This document shows, piece after piece, positions 9,577 to 19,498 of a stretch of 64,000 nucleotides of DNA. Made by a program: the position numbers and the translations under genes. The DNA is from Photobacterium arenosum (GTDB lineage: Bacteria; Pseudomonadota; Gammaproteobacteria; Enterobacterales; Vibrionaceae). The notes below the pieces were generated by a model. That model saw only the letters and a list, made by a program, of their open reading frames with translations. It did no database searches and was not told the origin of the DNA. Each line of letters starts with the position of its first letter. Position 1 is the first letter of the stretch. The stretch spans positions 186,001 through 250,000 of the forward strand of contig NZ_JACYTP010000002.1 in assembly GCF_014841115.1 (NCBI RefSeq), given 5' to 3'.

Positions 9577-11673
9577 ATGAAGCTGCCGATACCCTTTTCA
9601 GATAAATTGCCTTTACACCGATTGCAGTCACTGCCTGCAATCGGCGCCCCTGTCATGGTACTGGCAACATTGGCGATGGTTGTGTTGCCAATGCCAGCAA
9701 TGCTGCTGGATATGGCCTTTTCTTTTAATATAGCCCTGGCCCTTGTGGTGCTGCTGGTCACTGTGTATACCCGCCGCCCGCTCGATTTTGCGGCTTTCCC
9801 GACCGTACTGTTGATTGCCACCCTGCTCAGGCTGGCGCTGAACGTAGCGTCAACCCGGGTTGTTTTGCTGAATGGTCATGAAGGCCCGGAGGCGGCAGGC
9901 CAGGTGATCGACGCCTTTGGTTCTGTGGTTATCGGGGGGAACTACGCTGTTGGTTTAGTGGTATTCCTGATTTTGATGATCATCAACTTCATGGTAGTCA
10001 CCAAAGGTGCGGGTCGTATTTCAGAAGTCAGTGCCCGCTTTACCCTTGATGCCTTGCCGGGTAAGCAGATGGCAATTGATGCCGATCTCAATGCCGGGTT
10101 AATTGATCAGGAGCAGGCACGAACACGGCGCAGCGAAGTCACCAAAGAAGCCGACTTCTACGGTTCGATGGACGGTGCTTCTAAATTTGTCAAAGGGGAT
10201 GCCATTGCCGGCATCCTGATCCTCTTTATCAATATTATTGGTGGCCTGATCATTGGTATGGGCCAGCATGATCTCAGCTTCAATGAGGCGATTCATATCT
10301 ACAGCCTGCTGACCATAGGTGATGGTCTGGTGGCGCAGATCCCGTCTCTGTTGCTGTCCATTGGCGCAGCCATGATGGTGACTCGTCAAAATACTGACGA
10401 AGACATGGGGCAGCAGATGCTGTTCCAGATGTTCAACAACCCTCAGGCGCTAATCATCACAGGCGGGATTTTGTTTGTGATGGGTATTGTTCCTGGCATG
10501 CCTCATGTCCCGTTTCTGCTGCTGGCGCTGATCATCGGCCTGATTGCCTACTGGCGGGTGAAGAAAGAGCAACAGGCAAAAGTGCTGGCAGAATCCGCAC
10601 CGCCTGAGGCGCTGGACAGCAAACCCGTCACCAAAGAGCTGTCGTGGGATGATGTTCAGCCTATGGATACCATCAGTCTGGAAGTCGGTTACCGCTTGAT
10701 TCCTATGGTCGATAAAGAACAGGGTGGCGAGTTGCTGGAGCGGGTAAAAGGTGTTCGGAAAAAACTGTCGCAGGATTTCGGCTTCCTGGTACCGCCTGTC
10801 CATATCCGCGATAACCTTGAATTGCCGCCCAATACATACCGTATCAGCCTGATGGGGGTGAATAACGGTGAGTCAAACATCCACCCTGATATGGAGCTGG
10901 CTATCAATCCGGGTCAGGTATTTGGCAGTTTGGAAGGGGAGCGGACGACCGATCCCGCTTTCGGGCTGGAAGCAATCTGGATTTTAGAATCGCAGCGAGA
11001 GCATGCTCAGGCATTGGGTTATACCGTTGTTGACGCCGCCACTGTACTGGCTACCCATCTGAGTCAGATTCTGGTGAACAATGCTTCTCAGCTGCTTGGG
11101 CATGAAGAAGTCCAGAACCTGCTGGAAGTGCTGGGGCAGTCTACACCGAAACTGGTGGACAATTTCGTCCCTGATCAGCTGCCGTTAGGGGCTGTGGTGA
11201 AAGTGCTGCAGAACCTGCTGCATGAAGGTGTGCCTATCCGGGATATCCGCACCATAGTTCAAACTTTGTCCGAGTATTCCGGTAAGAGTCAAGATCCCGA
11301 CATTCTCACAGCCGCCGCACGTATTGGCCTCAAACGCCTAATTGTTCAGGAAATCAATGGAATAGAGCCTGAGTTGCCTGTTATCACGCTTGTTCCTGAG
11401 TTGGAACAAATATTGCATAAAACAATGCAGTCTAGCGGGGGCGAGTCCTCCGGTATCGAGCCGGGTCTGGCAGAACGTCTGCAGCGCTCTTTGACCGAAG
11501 CCACACATCAGCAAGAGTTGAAAGGCGAACCGGCTGTACTGTTAACGTCTGGCGTATTGCGCGGCACGTTAGCAAAATTTGTGAAAAACACCATCCCGAC
11601 ACTGCGGGTGCTCTCTTATCAGGAAATCCCTGATGAAAAGCAAATCCGTATTGTGAATGCAGTGGGTAACTAG
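9577..11673 (+). CDS. flhA: Flagellar export gate protein FlhA
   Basis: FlhA forms the nonameric ring of the export gate; its membrane part uses the proton motive force and its cytoplasmic ring docks chaperone-substrate complexes. The 698-aa product has about eight membrane helices (residues about 25-330). The conserved FHIPEP-type loop shows KGAGRISEVSARFTLDALPG (about residues 143-162), and a large cytoplasmic domain fills the remainder. Length is typical. Confidence 0.98.
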   Translation: MKLPIPFSDKLPLHRLQSLPAIGAPVMVLATLAMVVLPMPAMLLDMAFSFNIALALVVLLVTVYTRRPLDFAAFPTVLLIATLLRLALNVASTRVVLLNGHEGPEAAGQVIDAFGSVVIGGNYAVGLVVFLILMIINFMVVTKGAGRISEVSARFTLDALPGKQMAIDADLNAGLIDQEQARTRRSEVTKEADFYGSMDGASKFVKGDAIAGILILFINIIGGLIIGMGQHDLSFNEAIHIYSLLTIGDGLVAQIPSLLLSIGAAMMVTRQNTDEDMGQQMLFQMFNNPQALIITGGILFVMGIVPGMPHVPFLLLALIIGLIAYWRVKKEQQAKVLAESAPPEALDSKPVTKELSWDDVQPMDTISLEVGYRLIPMVDKEQGGELLERVKGVRKKLSQDFGFLVPPVHIRDNLELPPNTYRISLMGVNNGESNIHPDMELAINPGQVFGSLEGERTTDPAFGLEAIWILESQREHAQALGYTVVDAATVLATHLSQILVNNASQLLGHEEVQNLLEVLGQSTPKLVDNFVPDQLPLGAVVKVLQNLLHEGVPIRDIRTIVQTLSEYSGKSQDPDILTAAARIGLKRLIVQEINGIEPELPVITLVPELEQILHKTMQSSGGESSGIEPGLAERLQRSLTEATHQQELKGEPAVLLTSGVLRGTLAKFVKNTIPTLRVLSYQEIPDEKQIRIVNAVGN

Positions 11674-11739
11674 GTGTCCCCAGGCTGACTGAGTCAGCCA
11701 AAACGTGCAGGGTAATCCGTACCGGATGGGAAGACTGAA

Positions 11740-13323
11740 TTGAAAATTAAACGATTTTTTGCCAAGGACATGCGAACCGCGCTGAGTGAAGTCAAAGAAC
11801 AACTCGGTGCGAATGCGGTGATCATGTCCAATAAGAAAGTGACCGGCGGTGTTGAGATCGTGGCGGCGGTGGATAATGACGCCAGCGAAGCCAAGGTGCC
11901 GTCGCCGTCACAGCCTACCCGTGATGCCCTGGCTGAACGTTTGGGCGAGGCCAGGCGTAAATTGGCTGACGACAAGGTGCAGCTGCAGCAGCCCGGTAGC
12001 GGCCACTTTGCCAAGGTGCTGCAAAATTATGCTCAGGATCCCGAGACAGAAGTGGACTCCCTGTCAGCCTTATTACAGCGCCAGTCGAAGCACACCGGTG
12101 GACACCCTGCTGAACGTCAAGGATATGACTATTCTTCCCGTCCTCAGTCTGAGAACAGCCCTTACGGCAGTGACAGGCGTCAGTCTTCCCACCCTTATGG
12201 AGCGGGCGGACGTCAGCCAGCACCGAATGCTTACAGTGACTACCGCCAAAATCATGACGCAGATGCACACGCACCGGCAGGACGCACCGGTCGGGCAAAT
12301 CCAGCGGCTGCGAGCCAGAAAAACAGTGCTTTTCAGAACCGTCTGGATCCCAGCCGGTTTGAACAGCGAGCGCCGCACCGCGAGGATGATCTTGATGCCA
12401 TGCGCAGTGAAATGGCGTCAATTCGTCGCCTGCTCGAACATCAGCTGTCTGGTTTGATGTGGCAGGAGGTTGAGCGTCGCGAGCCGATGCGGGCCATGAT
12501 GATTAAGCGTTTGGAAAAAATGGGCTTATCAGCAGAACTGGCCGATCAGCTGGCTTGTTATATTCCTGAAGATGTCCAGCCGCACAAGGCTTGGTCATCC
12601 TTGCTTCAGTTGCTGGCCGACCAGATCATTACCACTGATGACTGTATTCTCGAAACCGGGGGCGTGGTCGCACTGCTCGGGCCGACCGGTGTAGGAAAAA
12701 CAACGACAATTGCAAAACTGGCCGCCAGAGCGGCGATGGACTTTGGTCCGAATGAAATTGCTCTGGTTACCACAGATACCTATCGTATCGGTGCACATGA
12801 ACAGCTGGCGACTTATGGTCGAATTCTGGGCTGTCCGGTAAGAGTTGCTAAAGATGCCGAAGAGCTTGCCGATATACTTCATCAGTTACGGCATCGGCGC
12901 CTTGTACTGCTGGATACAGCAGGCATGGGGCAACGGGATCTTCGCCTGCAGGAACAGCTGGATACCCTGATGCATAATAGTGGCTCACAAATTCGTAGCT
13001 TTCTGGTATTACCGGCGACCTCCCAGCGCCGCGTTCTGCACGAAACCATTGAGCATTTCCGTCGTATCCCGCTGTCGGGGTGCGTGCTGACTAAGCTGGA
13101 TGAAACCCTCAGTCTGGGTGAAGTTATCAGTGTCACATTGGAAAGTGCTCTGCCGATCGCATATCTGGCGGACGGTCAACGAGTGCCTGAAGACATTAAA
13201 GTCGCCACAGGACACTTCATGGTTAATCGTGCAAACGAGTTGTTGGAAAACGACATGGGCCAGCAAACCCACTTCTGGAGCAGCGACAGCGCAGATAACC
13301 AGGGGGCGGATTTTTATGATTGA
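11740..13323 (+). CDS. flhF: Flagellar placement SRP-type GTPase FlhF
   Basis: FlhF is an SRP-family GTPase that marks the cell pole for flagellar assembly. The 527-aa product begins MKIKRFFAKDMRTAL from a TTG start. It has a variable, proline/glutamine-rich B domain (about residues 60-220) and a C-terminal NG domain with the G1 motif GPTGVGKTTTIAKLAARAA, DTYRIGAHEQL, DTAGMGQRD and TKLDET. It overlaps flhG by a few nt, consistent with coupled synthesis of the antagonists FlhF and FlhG. Confidence 0.97.
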   Translation: MKIKRFFAKDMRTALSEVKEQLGANAVIMSNKKVTGGVEIVAAVDNDASEAKVPSPSQPTRDALAERLGEARRKLADDKVQLQQPGSGHFAKVLQNYAQDPETEVDSLSALLQRQSKHTGGHPAERQGYDYSSRPQSENSPYGSDRRQSSHPYGAGGRQPAPNAYSDYRQNHDADAHAPAGRTGRANPAAASQKNSAFQNRLDPSRFEQRAPHREDDLDAMRSEMASIRRLLEHQLSGLMWQEVERREPMRAMMIKRLEKMGLSAELADQLACYIPEDVQPHKAWSSLLQLLADQIITTDDCILETGGVVALLGPTGVGKTTTIAKLAARAAMDFGPNEIALVTTDTYRIGAHEQLATYGRILGCPVRVAKDAEELADILHQLRHRRLVLLDTAGMGQRDLRLQEQLDTLMHNSGSQIRSFLVLPATSQRRVLHETIEHFRRIPLSGCVLTKLDETLSLGEVISVTLESALPIAYLADGQRVPEDIKVATGHFMVNRANELLENDMGQQTHFWSSDSADNQGADFYD

Positions 13324-14203
13324 GAACATGATGCACGATCAAGCAAGCGGCTTGCGCCGTATGACAAAACTGGCCTCGACCAAAGTGATCACCGTCAGCG
13401 GTGGTAAAGGCGGTGTGGGTAAAACCAACATCACACTGAATATGGCGATTGCCATGGCCCGTCAGGGCAAGAGAGTGATGGTGCTGGATGCCGACCTTGG
13501 CCTGGCCAATGTTGATGTGATGCTGGGGCTGCGAGCGGGTCGTAACCTGTCTCATGTCCTGTCGGGTGTGTGCGATCTCCGGGACATCATTATCGAAGGT
13601 CCTTACGGCGTAAAAATCATACCGGCCTCTTCAGGCACGCAAAATATGGCGGAACTGTCCAGTGCTCAGCACGTTGGCCTGATCCGCGCGTTTGCCACGC
13701 TTGAAGATGAAGTGGATGTCCTGCTGGTGGATACTGCTGCAGGGATCTCAGATATGGTGTTGAGTTTTGCCGGTGCGGCCCAGGATGTACTAATTGTCGT
13801 ATGTGATGAGCCGACCTCCATTACCGATGCTTATGCGCTGATTAAAATCCTGAACCGTGAATACCAGGTGCAGCGGTTTAAAATTGTGGCCAATATGGTA
13901 CGCAGTTACCGCGAAGGGCGAGAGCTGTTTGCCAAGCTGACCCGGGTGACTGAACGGTTTTTGCAGGCCAACATGGAGTTAGTTGCCTGTATTCCACTAG
14001 ATGACAGGGTACGTCAGTCTATTAAGCGACAAAAAGTAGTCGTGGAAGCTTTCCCACGAAGCCCAGCGGCACTGGCCCTGACAACGCTCGCCAATAAAGC
14101 GTTAACCTGGCCGGTACCGAATAATCCGGCCGGACATCTGGAATTTTTTGTTGAAAAGTTATTAGTTAAACCAACACCTGAAGAGGTACCTCTGGGTGAA
14201 TAA
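13316..14203 (+). CDS. flhG: Flagellar number regulator, MinD-like ATPase FlhG (FleN)
   Basis: FlhG is a MinD/ParA-type ATPase that limits flagellum number by antagonising FlhF and the master regulator FlrA. I place the start at ATG 13316, overlapping the flhF 3' end, because the protein then begins MIENMMHDQASGLRRM, which contains the DQAxxLR segment known to stimulate FlhF. The ATPase core has the deviant Walker A GGKGGVGKTN and LVDTAAGISD. Length is 295 aa. Confidence 0.96.
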   Translation: MIENMMHDQASGLRRMTKLASTKVITVSGGKGGVGKTNITLNMAIAMARQGKRVMVLDADLGLANVDVMLGLRAGRNLSHVLSGVCDLRDIIIEGPYGVKIIPASSGTQNMAELSSAQHVGLIRAFATLEDEVDVLLVDTAAGISDMVLSFAGAAQDVLIVVCDEPTSITDAYALIKILNREYQVQRFKIVANMVRSYREGRELFAKLTRVTERFLQANMELVACIPLDDRVRQSIKRQKVVVEAFPRSPAALALTTLANKALTWPVPNNPAGHLEFFVEKLLVKPTPEEVPLGE

Positions 14204-14921
14204 AGCACAAACATACGGCCGATATCAGGAATCCCCCCATGCTTTTGTTGAGCGGTATTCGTCACTGGTGAAGCGGATTGCGCATCACCTGATGGCGCGA
14301 TTACCGCCCAATGTACAGCTGGAAGACCTGATCCAGGCTGGCATGATTGGTTTGCTGGAAGCACAACAGAACTATGATCCGAGCAAAGGTGCCAGTTTTG
14401 AAACTTTTGCCGGAATTCGAATTCGGGGCGCCATGCTGGATGATATCCGTCGTGGCGACTGGGTTCCTCGCTCCGTGTATAAAAACAACCGCCGGATATC
14501 TGAAGCCATTGCTCAATTGGAAAGCCGTTTTGGCCGCGATCCGAATGATCAGGAAATTGCTGAATATCTCGAAATGACACTCGAACAGTACCATCAGGCA
14601 TTAAATGATGTTAATTGTGGTCGCCTAGTGGGTATGGACGACCTGGGTGTCTCAGAAGATACGGTAGCAACCGAAGATTCAGTGGCAGAAAACCTCCCTT
14701 TTCAGGATGTTGCGGACGGCAGTTTTCGCCACGCTCTTGCTGGTGCCATTCGTACATTGCCGGAAAGGGAAGCACTGGTGTTGTCGTTGTATTACGACGA
14801 GGAACTCAACCTCAAAGAAATTGGTGCCGTTTTAGGTGTCAGTGAATCCCGTATTTGCCAGATTCACAGTCAGGCAATGCAGCGTCTGCGGGCCAAGTTG
14901 TCTGCTTGGACTGCTTCATAA
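14196..14921 (+). CDS. fliA: Flagellar sigma factor FliA (sigma-28)
   Basis: FliA is the RNA polymerase sigma factor for late flagellar and chemotaxis genes. The 241-aa product has sigma region 2 ([20 protein letters not shown]), the short region 3 and region 4 with ending helix-turn-helix [20 protein letters not shown]. The GTG start overlaps the flhG stop. Downstream chemotaxis genes are probably part of its regulon, although I see no strong sigma-28 consensus in this window. Confidence 0.97.
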   Translation: MNKAQTYGRYQESPHAFVERYSSLVKRIAHHLMARLPPNVQLEDLIQAGMIGLLEAQQNYDPSKGASFETFAGIRIRGAMLDDIRRGDWVPRSVYKNNRRISEAIAQLESRFGRDPNDQEIAEYLEMTLEQYHQALNDVNCGRLVGMDDLGVSEDTVATEDSVAENLPFQDVADGSFRHALAGAIRTLPEREALVLSLYYDEELNLKEIGAVLGVSESRICQIHSQAMQRLRAKLSAWTAS

Positions 14922-14965
14922 ACACACGATTTAGAAGAAACACTGTGACCTCAGTGGAGGCAACT

Positions 14966-15349
14966 TTGAATAAAAATATGAAAATCCTCATTGTTGACGA
15001 CTTTTCAACAATGCGCCGTATCGTCAAGAACTTACTACGTGACCTGGGCTTTAATAACACCCAGGAGGCGGATGATGGATTGACTGCGTTACCCATGCTA
15101 AAGAAAGGCGACTTCGATTTCGTCGTCACCGACTGGAATATGCCGGGCATGCAAGGTATTGACTTGCTCAAGCAGATCCGGGCCGATGCTAGCCTGAAAC
15201 ACCTGCCAGTATTGATGATTACTGCTGAAGCCAAGCGCGAGCAGATCATCGAAGCGGCTCAGGCTGGTGTCAATGGCTACATTGTTAAGCCATTCACCGC
15301 TGCCACGCTGAAAGAAAAACTGGACAAGATTTTCGAGCGTATGCAGTGA
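14966..15349 (+). CDS. cheY: Chemotaxis response regulator CheY
   Basis: CheY carries the phosphoryl signal from CheA to FliM in the motor switch. The 127-aa receiver domain shows the acidic pair DD near the N-terminus, phospho-acceptor Asp in [10 protein letters not shown], the Thr switch residue in LMITAEAK and the conserved Lys in [16 protein letters not shown] ribosome-binding site 5 nt upstream favours a TTG start at 14966; an ATG at 14978 is further from the site. Confidence 0.97.
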   Translation: MNKNMKILIVDDFSTMRRIVKNLLRDLGFNNTQEADDGLTALPMLKKGDFDFVVTDWNMPGMQGIDLLKQIRADASLKHLPVLMITAEAKREQIIEAAQAGVNGYIVKPFTAATLKEKLDKIFERMQ

Positions 15350-15384
15350 TGCCGTCAGTCTGACGCTAACTAGGGTAGACACAT

Positions 15385-16107
15385 ATGATTTCACTTGAAC
15401 AGGCGAAACAACTCGTCGCGCTGCTGGAAGAAGATCGGCAAGCGGACGCGGATGAGTTGTTCCGAAGCCTGGTGTCGGATTGTCGGGATCCGATGTATCT
15501 CGAAGTGGGTAAATTGACGCGTCAATTACATGACTCATTGCAGAATTTTCGTCTGGATCCCCGTATTGCTGATTTAGCGACGACCGACATTCCTGACGCA
15601 CGTGGGCGTCTGAATTATGTGATAGACAAAACCGAGGAAGCGGCCAACAGGACAATGGATGCTGTTGAAGGCACCCTCCCTATCGCTGATTTATTGCGTG
15701 AACGTCTGATGCAAGTGAAACCCCAGTGGCAAAGTTTAATGCACGGGGAGATCACCCTTGGCGAATTTAAACGGCTTTGTCACGATATTGACGCATTATT
15801 AGTTCAGCTCGACGGTGACAGCGAGCTGCTTCACCGTCATCTGACCGATATTCTGATGGCACAGGACTTCCAGGATTTGACAGGCCAGGTTATTCGCAGA
15901 GTGATCGAACTTGTTCATGAAGTGGAACATCAGTTGGTTGAGATTCTGAAGGCTGCCGGTATTGAACAGAGTGAAAGCTCAGTGATAGTGAGCCAGAAAG
16001 ACAAAACACTCTCCCCGGAAGGGCCAATTATCAACAGTGCTGAACGCACTGACGTCATGTCTACCCAGGATGACGTCGATGATTTGCTATCAAGCCTTGG
16101 ATTTTAG
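15385..16107 (+). CDS. cheZ: CheY phosphatase CheZ
   Basis: CheZ dephosphorylates CheY-P and so ends the tumble signal. The 240-aa product has a long four-helix-bundle core with the catalytic Gln segment DFQDLTGQVIRRV (about residues 157-169). A flexible linker leads to the C-terminal CheY-binding peptide DDVDDLLSSLGF. It starts 35 nt after cheY and ends 9 nt before cheA. Confidence 0.97.
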   Translation: MISLEQAKQLVALLEEDRQADADELFRSLVSDCRDPMYLEVGKLTRQLHDSLQNFRLDPRIADLATTDIPDARGRLNYVIDKTEEAANRTMDAVEGTLPIADLLRERLMQVKPQWQSLMHGEITLGEFKRLCHDIDALLVQLDGDSELLHRHLTDILMAQDFQDLTGQVIRRVIELVHEVEHQLVEILKAAGIEQSESSVIVSQKDKTLSPEGPIINSAERTDVMSTQDDVDDLLSSLGF

Positions 16108-16116
16108 GGGAAGCTT

Positions 16117-18279
16117 ATGAGCTTTGATTTAGACGAAGATATCCTGCAGGACTTTTTAATCGAAGCCGGGGAAATTCTGGAATTACTTTCCGAGCAGTTA
16201 GTAGATTTGGAACGTCGTCCAGATGATACAGATTTGCTGAATGCCATTTTCCGCGGTTTCCATACTGTTAAAGGTGGTGCCGGGTTTTTGGCGTTAACGG
16301 CATTGGTTGACGCTTGTCACGGTGCTGAAAATATTTTTGACTTACTCCGTACCGGTAAACGCACTGTGACGTCAGAGCTGATGGATGTCATCCTTCAGGC
16401 ACTGGATACCATCAATGTGATGTTCGCACAGGTGCAGAACCATGAGCCGATTGAGCCCGCGGAACAAAGCCTGCTGGATGCGCTGCATTATTACAGCCAG
16501 CCACCGGGAGCCGAAGAGATGGCGGCTGTTTCAGCCCCGGCATCGGTTGCTGCTCCCGTAGCGGCAACGGCACCGGCTTCGCCTGAGCAGCCTGCGATTG
16601 CCGGTGGTTCGGTTGATGAAATCACACAGGATGAGTTTGAACGTCTGCTCGATGAGTTGCATGGTGCGGGCGGAAGCCCAAGCCCGAGTGCAGCACCAGC
16701 CAGTGATGTTCAGAGTGCACCTGTCTCGACCGACATCGATACTGGCGATATCACCGATGATGAGTTTGAACGTCTGCTTGACGAGCTGCACGGTATAGGT
16801 AACGCGCCTGGCACTGAAACCACGGGGGCTGAAGTGTCGGCCTCGCCAGTTGTTGCACAAGCGTCCGAATCACCTGCTGCTGGCGACAGCGACTTAATGA
16901 CAGATGACGAATTTGAACGTCTGCTCGATGAACTGCACGGCAGCGGTAAAGGGCCGTCAGATGAAGAGCTGGCGATCGCAACCAAACCGGCTTCCGCGTT
17001 ACAGGCTAAAGCTGAATCAGCGCCTGTTACCTCTCAGCCCGTTACTGAGATGCCGCAACCTGTGGCGGAGCGTAAAGCAACAGGACTAAAAGAAAAATCC
17101 AAAACTCAGGCTGAAGCCACAGTACGTGTCGATACCTCTACGCTGGACACCATAATGAACATGGTTGGCGAGCTGGTATTAGTTCGTAACCGTCTGATCA
17201 GCCTGGGCCAGAACAGCAATGACGAAGAAATGTCAAAAGCTGTTGCGAACCTGGATGTAGTGACTGCAGACCTTCAGGGCGCGGTGATGAAAACGCGGAT
17301 GCAGCCAATCAAGAAAGTCTTTGGCCGCTTCCCGCGTGTTGTTCGCGATCTGGCCCGAAGTCTGAAAAAAGAAATCGTGCTGGAAATGCGCGGTGAAGAA
17401 ACCGATCTCGATAAGAATCTGGTGGAAGCGCTGGCCGATCCTCTGGTTCACCTGGTGCGTAACTCAGTCGATCACGGTATCGAAATGCCGGATAACCGCG
17501 AGAAAGCCGGCAAGCCGCGTATTGGCACCGTACTTTTGTCTGCGGCGCAGGAAGGGGATCATATTCTGCTGACTATCGAAGACGATGGCGGCGGTATGGA
17601 CCCGGATCGACTGCGTCAAATCGCCGTTGACCGTAATGTCATGGATGCCGATGCCGCCGCGCGTCTGTCTGACAGCGAATGTTATAACCTGATTTTCGCG
17701 CCCGGCTTCTCGACCAAAAAAGAAATCTCAGATATTTCCGGCCGTGGTGTCGGAATGGATGTCGTAAAAACTGCTATCAGCCAGCTGAACGGTTCCATTT
17801 ATATTGATTCCAATCTGGGCAAAGGCACACGCATTGATATTAAAGTGCCGTTGACGCTGGCCATTTTGCCAACGCTGATGGTCGGTGTGGCTGACCAGCC
17901 ATTTGCACTGCCTCTGGCCAGTGTAAATGAAATCTTTCATTTGGATCTCAGTAAGACCAATGTGGTTGATGGGCAGCTGACTATCATAGTGCGCGATAAA
18001 GCGATCCCGCTGTTCTATCTTCAGGATTGGCTGGCAGGTCACAGTGTTTCCAAGCGGGAAAGACAGCTTGGGCATGTGGTGATTGTTCAGATAGGCCATC
18101 AGAGAATGGGCTTTGTGGTGGATACGCTTATTGGGCAGGAAGAAGTGGTGATTAAGCCGCTCGATGAGTTATTGCAAGGCACACCTGGTATGGCGGGGGC
18201 CACCATTACCAGTGATGGTCACATTGCACTGATTCTGGATGTCCCCAACCTTCTGAAACATTACGCAGGCCGCAGATAA
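16117..18279 (+). CDS. cheA: Chemotaxis histidine kinase CheA
   Basis: CheA autophosphorylates in response to chemoreceptors and passes phosphate to CheY and CheB. The 720-aa product has an N-terminal HPt domain with the phospho-His motif FHTVKGGAGF (about residue 48), a long linker, dimerisation domain, HATPase domain (NSVDHGIE; DDGGGMDP; GRGVGMDVVK) and CheW-like regulatory domain. The linker (about residues 165-275) carries three copies of DEFERLLDELHG in place of a recognisable P2 domain. Gap to cheB contains a perfect hairpin. Confidence 0.98.
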   Translation: MSFDLDEDILQDFLIEAGEILELLSEQLVDLERRPDDTDLLNAIFRGFHTVKGGAGFLALTALVDACHGAENIFDLLRTGKRTVTSELMDVILQALDTINVMFAQVQNHEPIEPAEQSLLDALHYYSQPPGAEEMAAVSAPASVAAPVAATAPASPEQPAIAGGSVDEITQDEFERLLDELHGAGGSPSPSAAPASDVQSAPVSTDIDTGDITDDEFERLLDELHGIGNAPGTETTGAEVSASPVVAQASESPAAGDSDLMTDDEFERLLDELHGSGKGPSDEELAIATKPASALQAKAESAPVTSQPVTEMPQPVAERKATGLKEKSKTQAEATVRVDTSTLDTIMNMVGELVLVRNRLISLGQNSNDEEMSKAVANLDVVTADLQGAVMKTRMQPIKKVFGRFPRVVRDLARSLKKEIVLEMRGEETDLDKNLVEALADPLVHLVRNSVDHGIEMPDNREKAGKPRIGTVLLSAAQEGDHILLTIEDDGGGMDPDRLRQIAVDRNVMDADAAARLSDSECYNLIFAPGFSTKKEISDISGRGVGMDVVKTAISQLNGSIYIDSNLGKGTRIDIKVPLTLAILPTLMVGVADQPFALPLASVNEIFHLDLSKTNVVDGQLTIIVRDKAIPLFYLQDWLAGHSVSKRERQLGHVVIVQIGHQRMGFVVDTLIGQEEVVIKPLDELLQGTPGMAGATITSDGHIALILDVPNLLKHYAGRR
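16612..16945 (+). repeat. Three in-frame DEFERLLDELHG repeats in the CheA linker
   Basis: The peptide DEFERLLDELHG occurs three times (codons near 16633, 16762 and 16907), preceded each time by a short acidic/Thr element (EITQ, DITD, DLMT). Spacers of about 30-35 residues rich in Ala, Pro and Ser separate them. The nucleotide copies differ at synonymous positions, so the protein motif is under selection. I know similar motifs in Vibrio CheA linkers; a role in binding ParP/ParC or CheY is inference. Confidence 0.9.
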
Positions 18280-18288
18280 TAATAATTG

Positions 18289-18311
18289 ACAGGGGCTTAG
18301 AAGGCCCCTGT
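18289..18311 (+). terminator. Hairpin between cheA and cheB
   Basis: ACAGGGGC and GCCCCTGT form a perfect 8-bp GC-rich stem with a 7-nt loop 10 nt after the cheA stop. Only a weak T stretch follows, so it may attenuate transcription or protect the cheA 3' end rather than fully terminate. Confidence 0.5.
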
Positions 18312-18346
18312 TCATTCAGGCCTGATTGCTTACGGAAAGATAAAAC

Positions 18347-19489
18347 ATGGCTGTAAAAGTGTTGGTGGTGGACGACTCCAGTTTTTTCCGCCGCCGGGTG
18401 AGTGAAATTATTAATGCGGATCCGCGCCTTGAAGTGATTGGCGATGCTGTTAACGGTAAAGAAGCCGTTGAAAAAGCGCGGACACTGAAGCCTGACGTCA
18501 TCACTATGGATATTGAAATGCCTGTGATGGATGGTATCACCGCAGTGCGCGAAATCATGAAGTCGAACCCGACACCTATCCTGATGTTTTCGTCGCTGAC
18601 CCATGAGGGCGCGCGGGCGACATTAGATGCTCTGGACGCGGGCGCGTTAGACTTCCTGCCGAAAAAATTTGAAGATATTGCGCGTAATAAAGACGAAGCA
18701 ATCTCTCTGCTGCAAAAACGTGTCGCCGAGCTGGCCCGTAAACGTGTCTTTATGCGGGCGCCTGTGCGTACCAGCACTCCTGTTTCGCCATCGCCGGCTG
18801 ATCGCCCGCTGACGTCAAGCCGCCCGGTCGCAAGTACGGCCACTGCCACGACGCTGACACGATCAGCACCGTCACAGGTTCGTCCGACCGCGCGGTTTAA
18901 AGCGACAGGTAAACAGTATCAGCTGATGGCGATAGGTACATCGACCGGCGGTCCTGTGGCGCTACAAAAAATTCTGACACAGCTGCCTTGCTCATTTCCG
19001 TACCCCATTGTTTTGGTGCAGCATATGCCTGCAACATTCACCGCGGCGTTTGCTGCGCGTTTGAATAACCTTTGCAAAATCGGTGTGAAAGAGGCCGAAG
19101 ATGGTGATGTACTGCGTGCCGGTACGGCTTATCTGGCACCTGGCGGTAAACAAATGATGCTGGAAGGCCGCCCGGGTAATGTGCGTTTACGTATTATTGA
19201 TGGTGGCGATCGTATGAACTACAAGCCTTGTGTCGATGTCACTTTTGGCTCTGCAGCCAAGGTGTATCATGACAAGGTGCTGTCCATGATCCTGACAGGA
19301 ATGGGCGCAGACGGGCGTGACGGATCGCGTATGCTGAAGTCGGCCGGCGCAACCGTCTGGGCGCAGGACGAAGAAAGTTGTGTGGTATACGGTATGCCAC
19401 AGGCGGTTGCCAAGGCAGGGATATCGACCGAAGATCTTCCTTTGGATCGCATTGCTGAGCGTATTCTGATTGAGGTTGGCTTAGCTTAA
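18347..19489 (+). CDS. cheB: Chemoreceptor methylesterase response regulator CheB
   Basis: CheB removes methyl groups from (and deamidates) chemoreceptors when phosphorylated by CheA. The 380-aa product has an N-terminal receiver domain (phospho-Asp in [13 protein letters not shown], about residue 56) and a Ser/Pro/Thr-rich linker (about 145-190). The C-terminal esterase domain carries catalytic GTSTGGP, QHMP and the Asp loop GMGADGRDG. ParC follows 9 nt later. Confidence 0.98.
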   Translation: MAVKVLVVDDSSFFRRRVSEIINADPRLEVIGDAVNGKEAVEKARTLKPDVITMDIEMPVMDGITAVREIMKSNPTPILMFSSLTHEGARATLDALDAGALDFLPKKFEDIARNKDEAISLLQKRVAELARKRVFMRAPVRTSTPVSPSPADRPLTSSRPVASTATATTLTRSAPSQVRPTARFKATGKQYQLMAIGTSTGGPVALQKILTQLPCSFPYPIVLVQHMPATFTAAFAARLNNLCKIGVKEAEDGDVLRAGTAYLAPGGKQMMLEGRPGNVRLRIIDGGDRMNYKPCVDVTFGSAAKVYHDKVLSMILTGMGADGRDGSRMLKSAGATVWAQDEESCVVYGMPQAVAKAGISTEDLPLDRIAERILIEVGLA

Positions 19490-19498
19490 GGAGATGTC

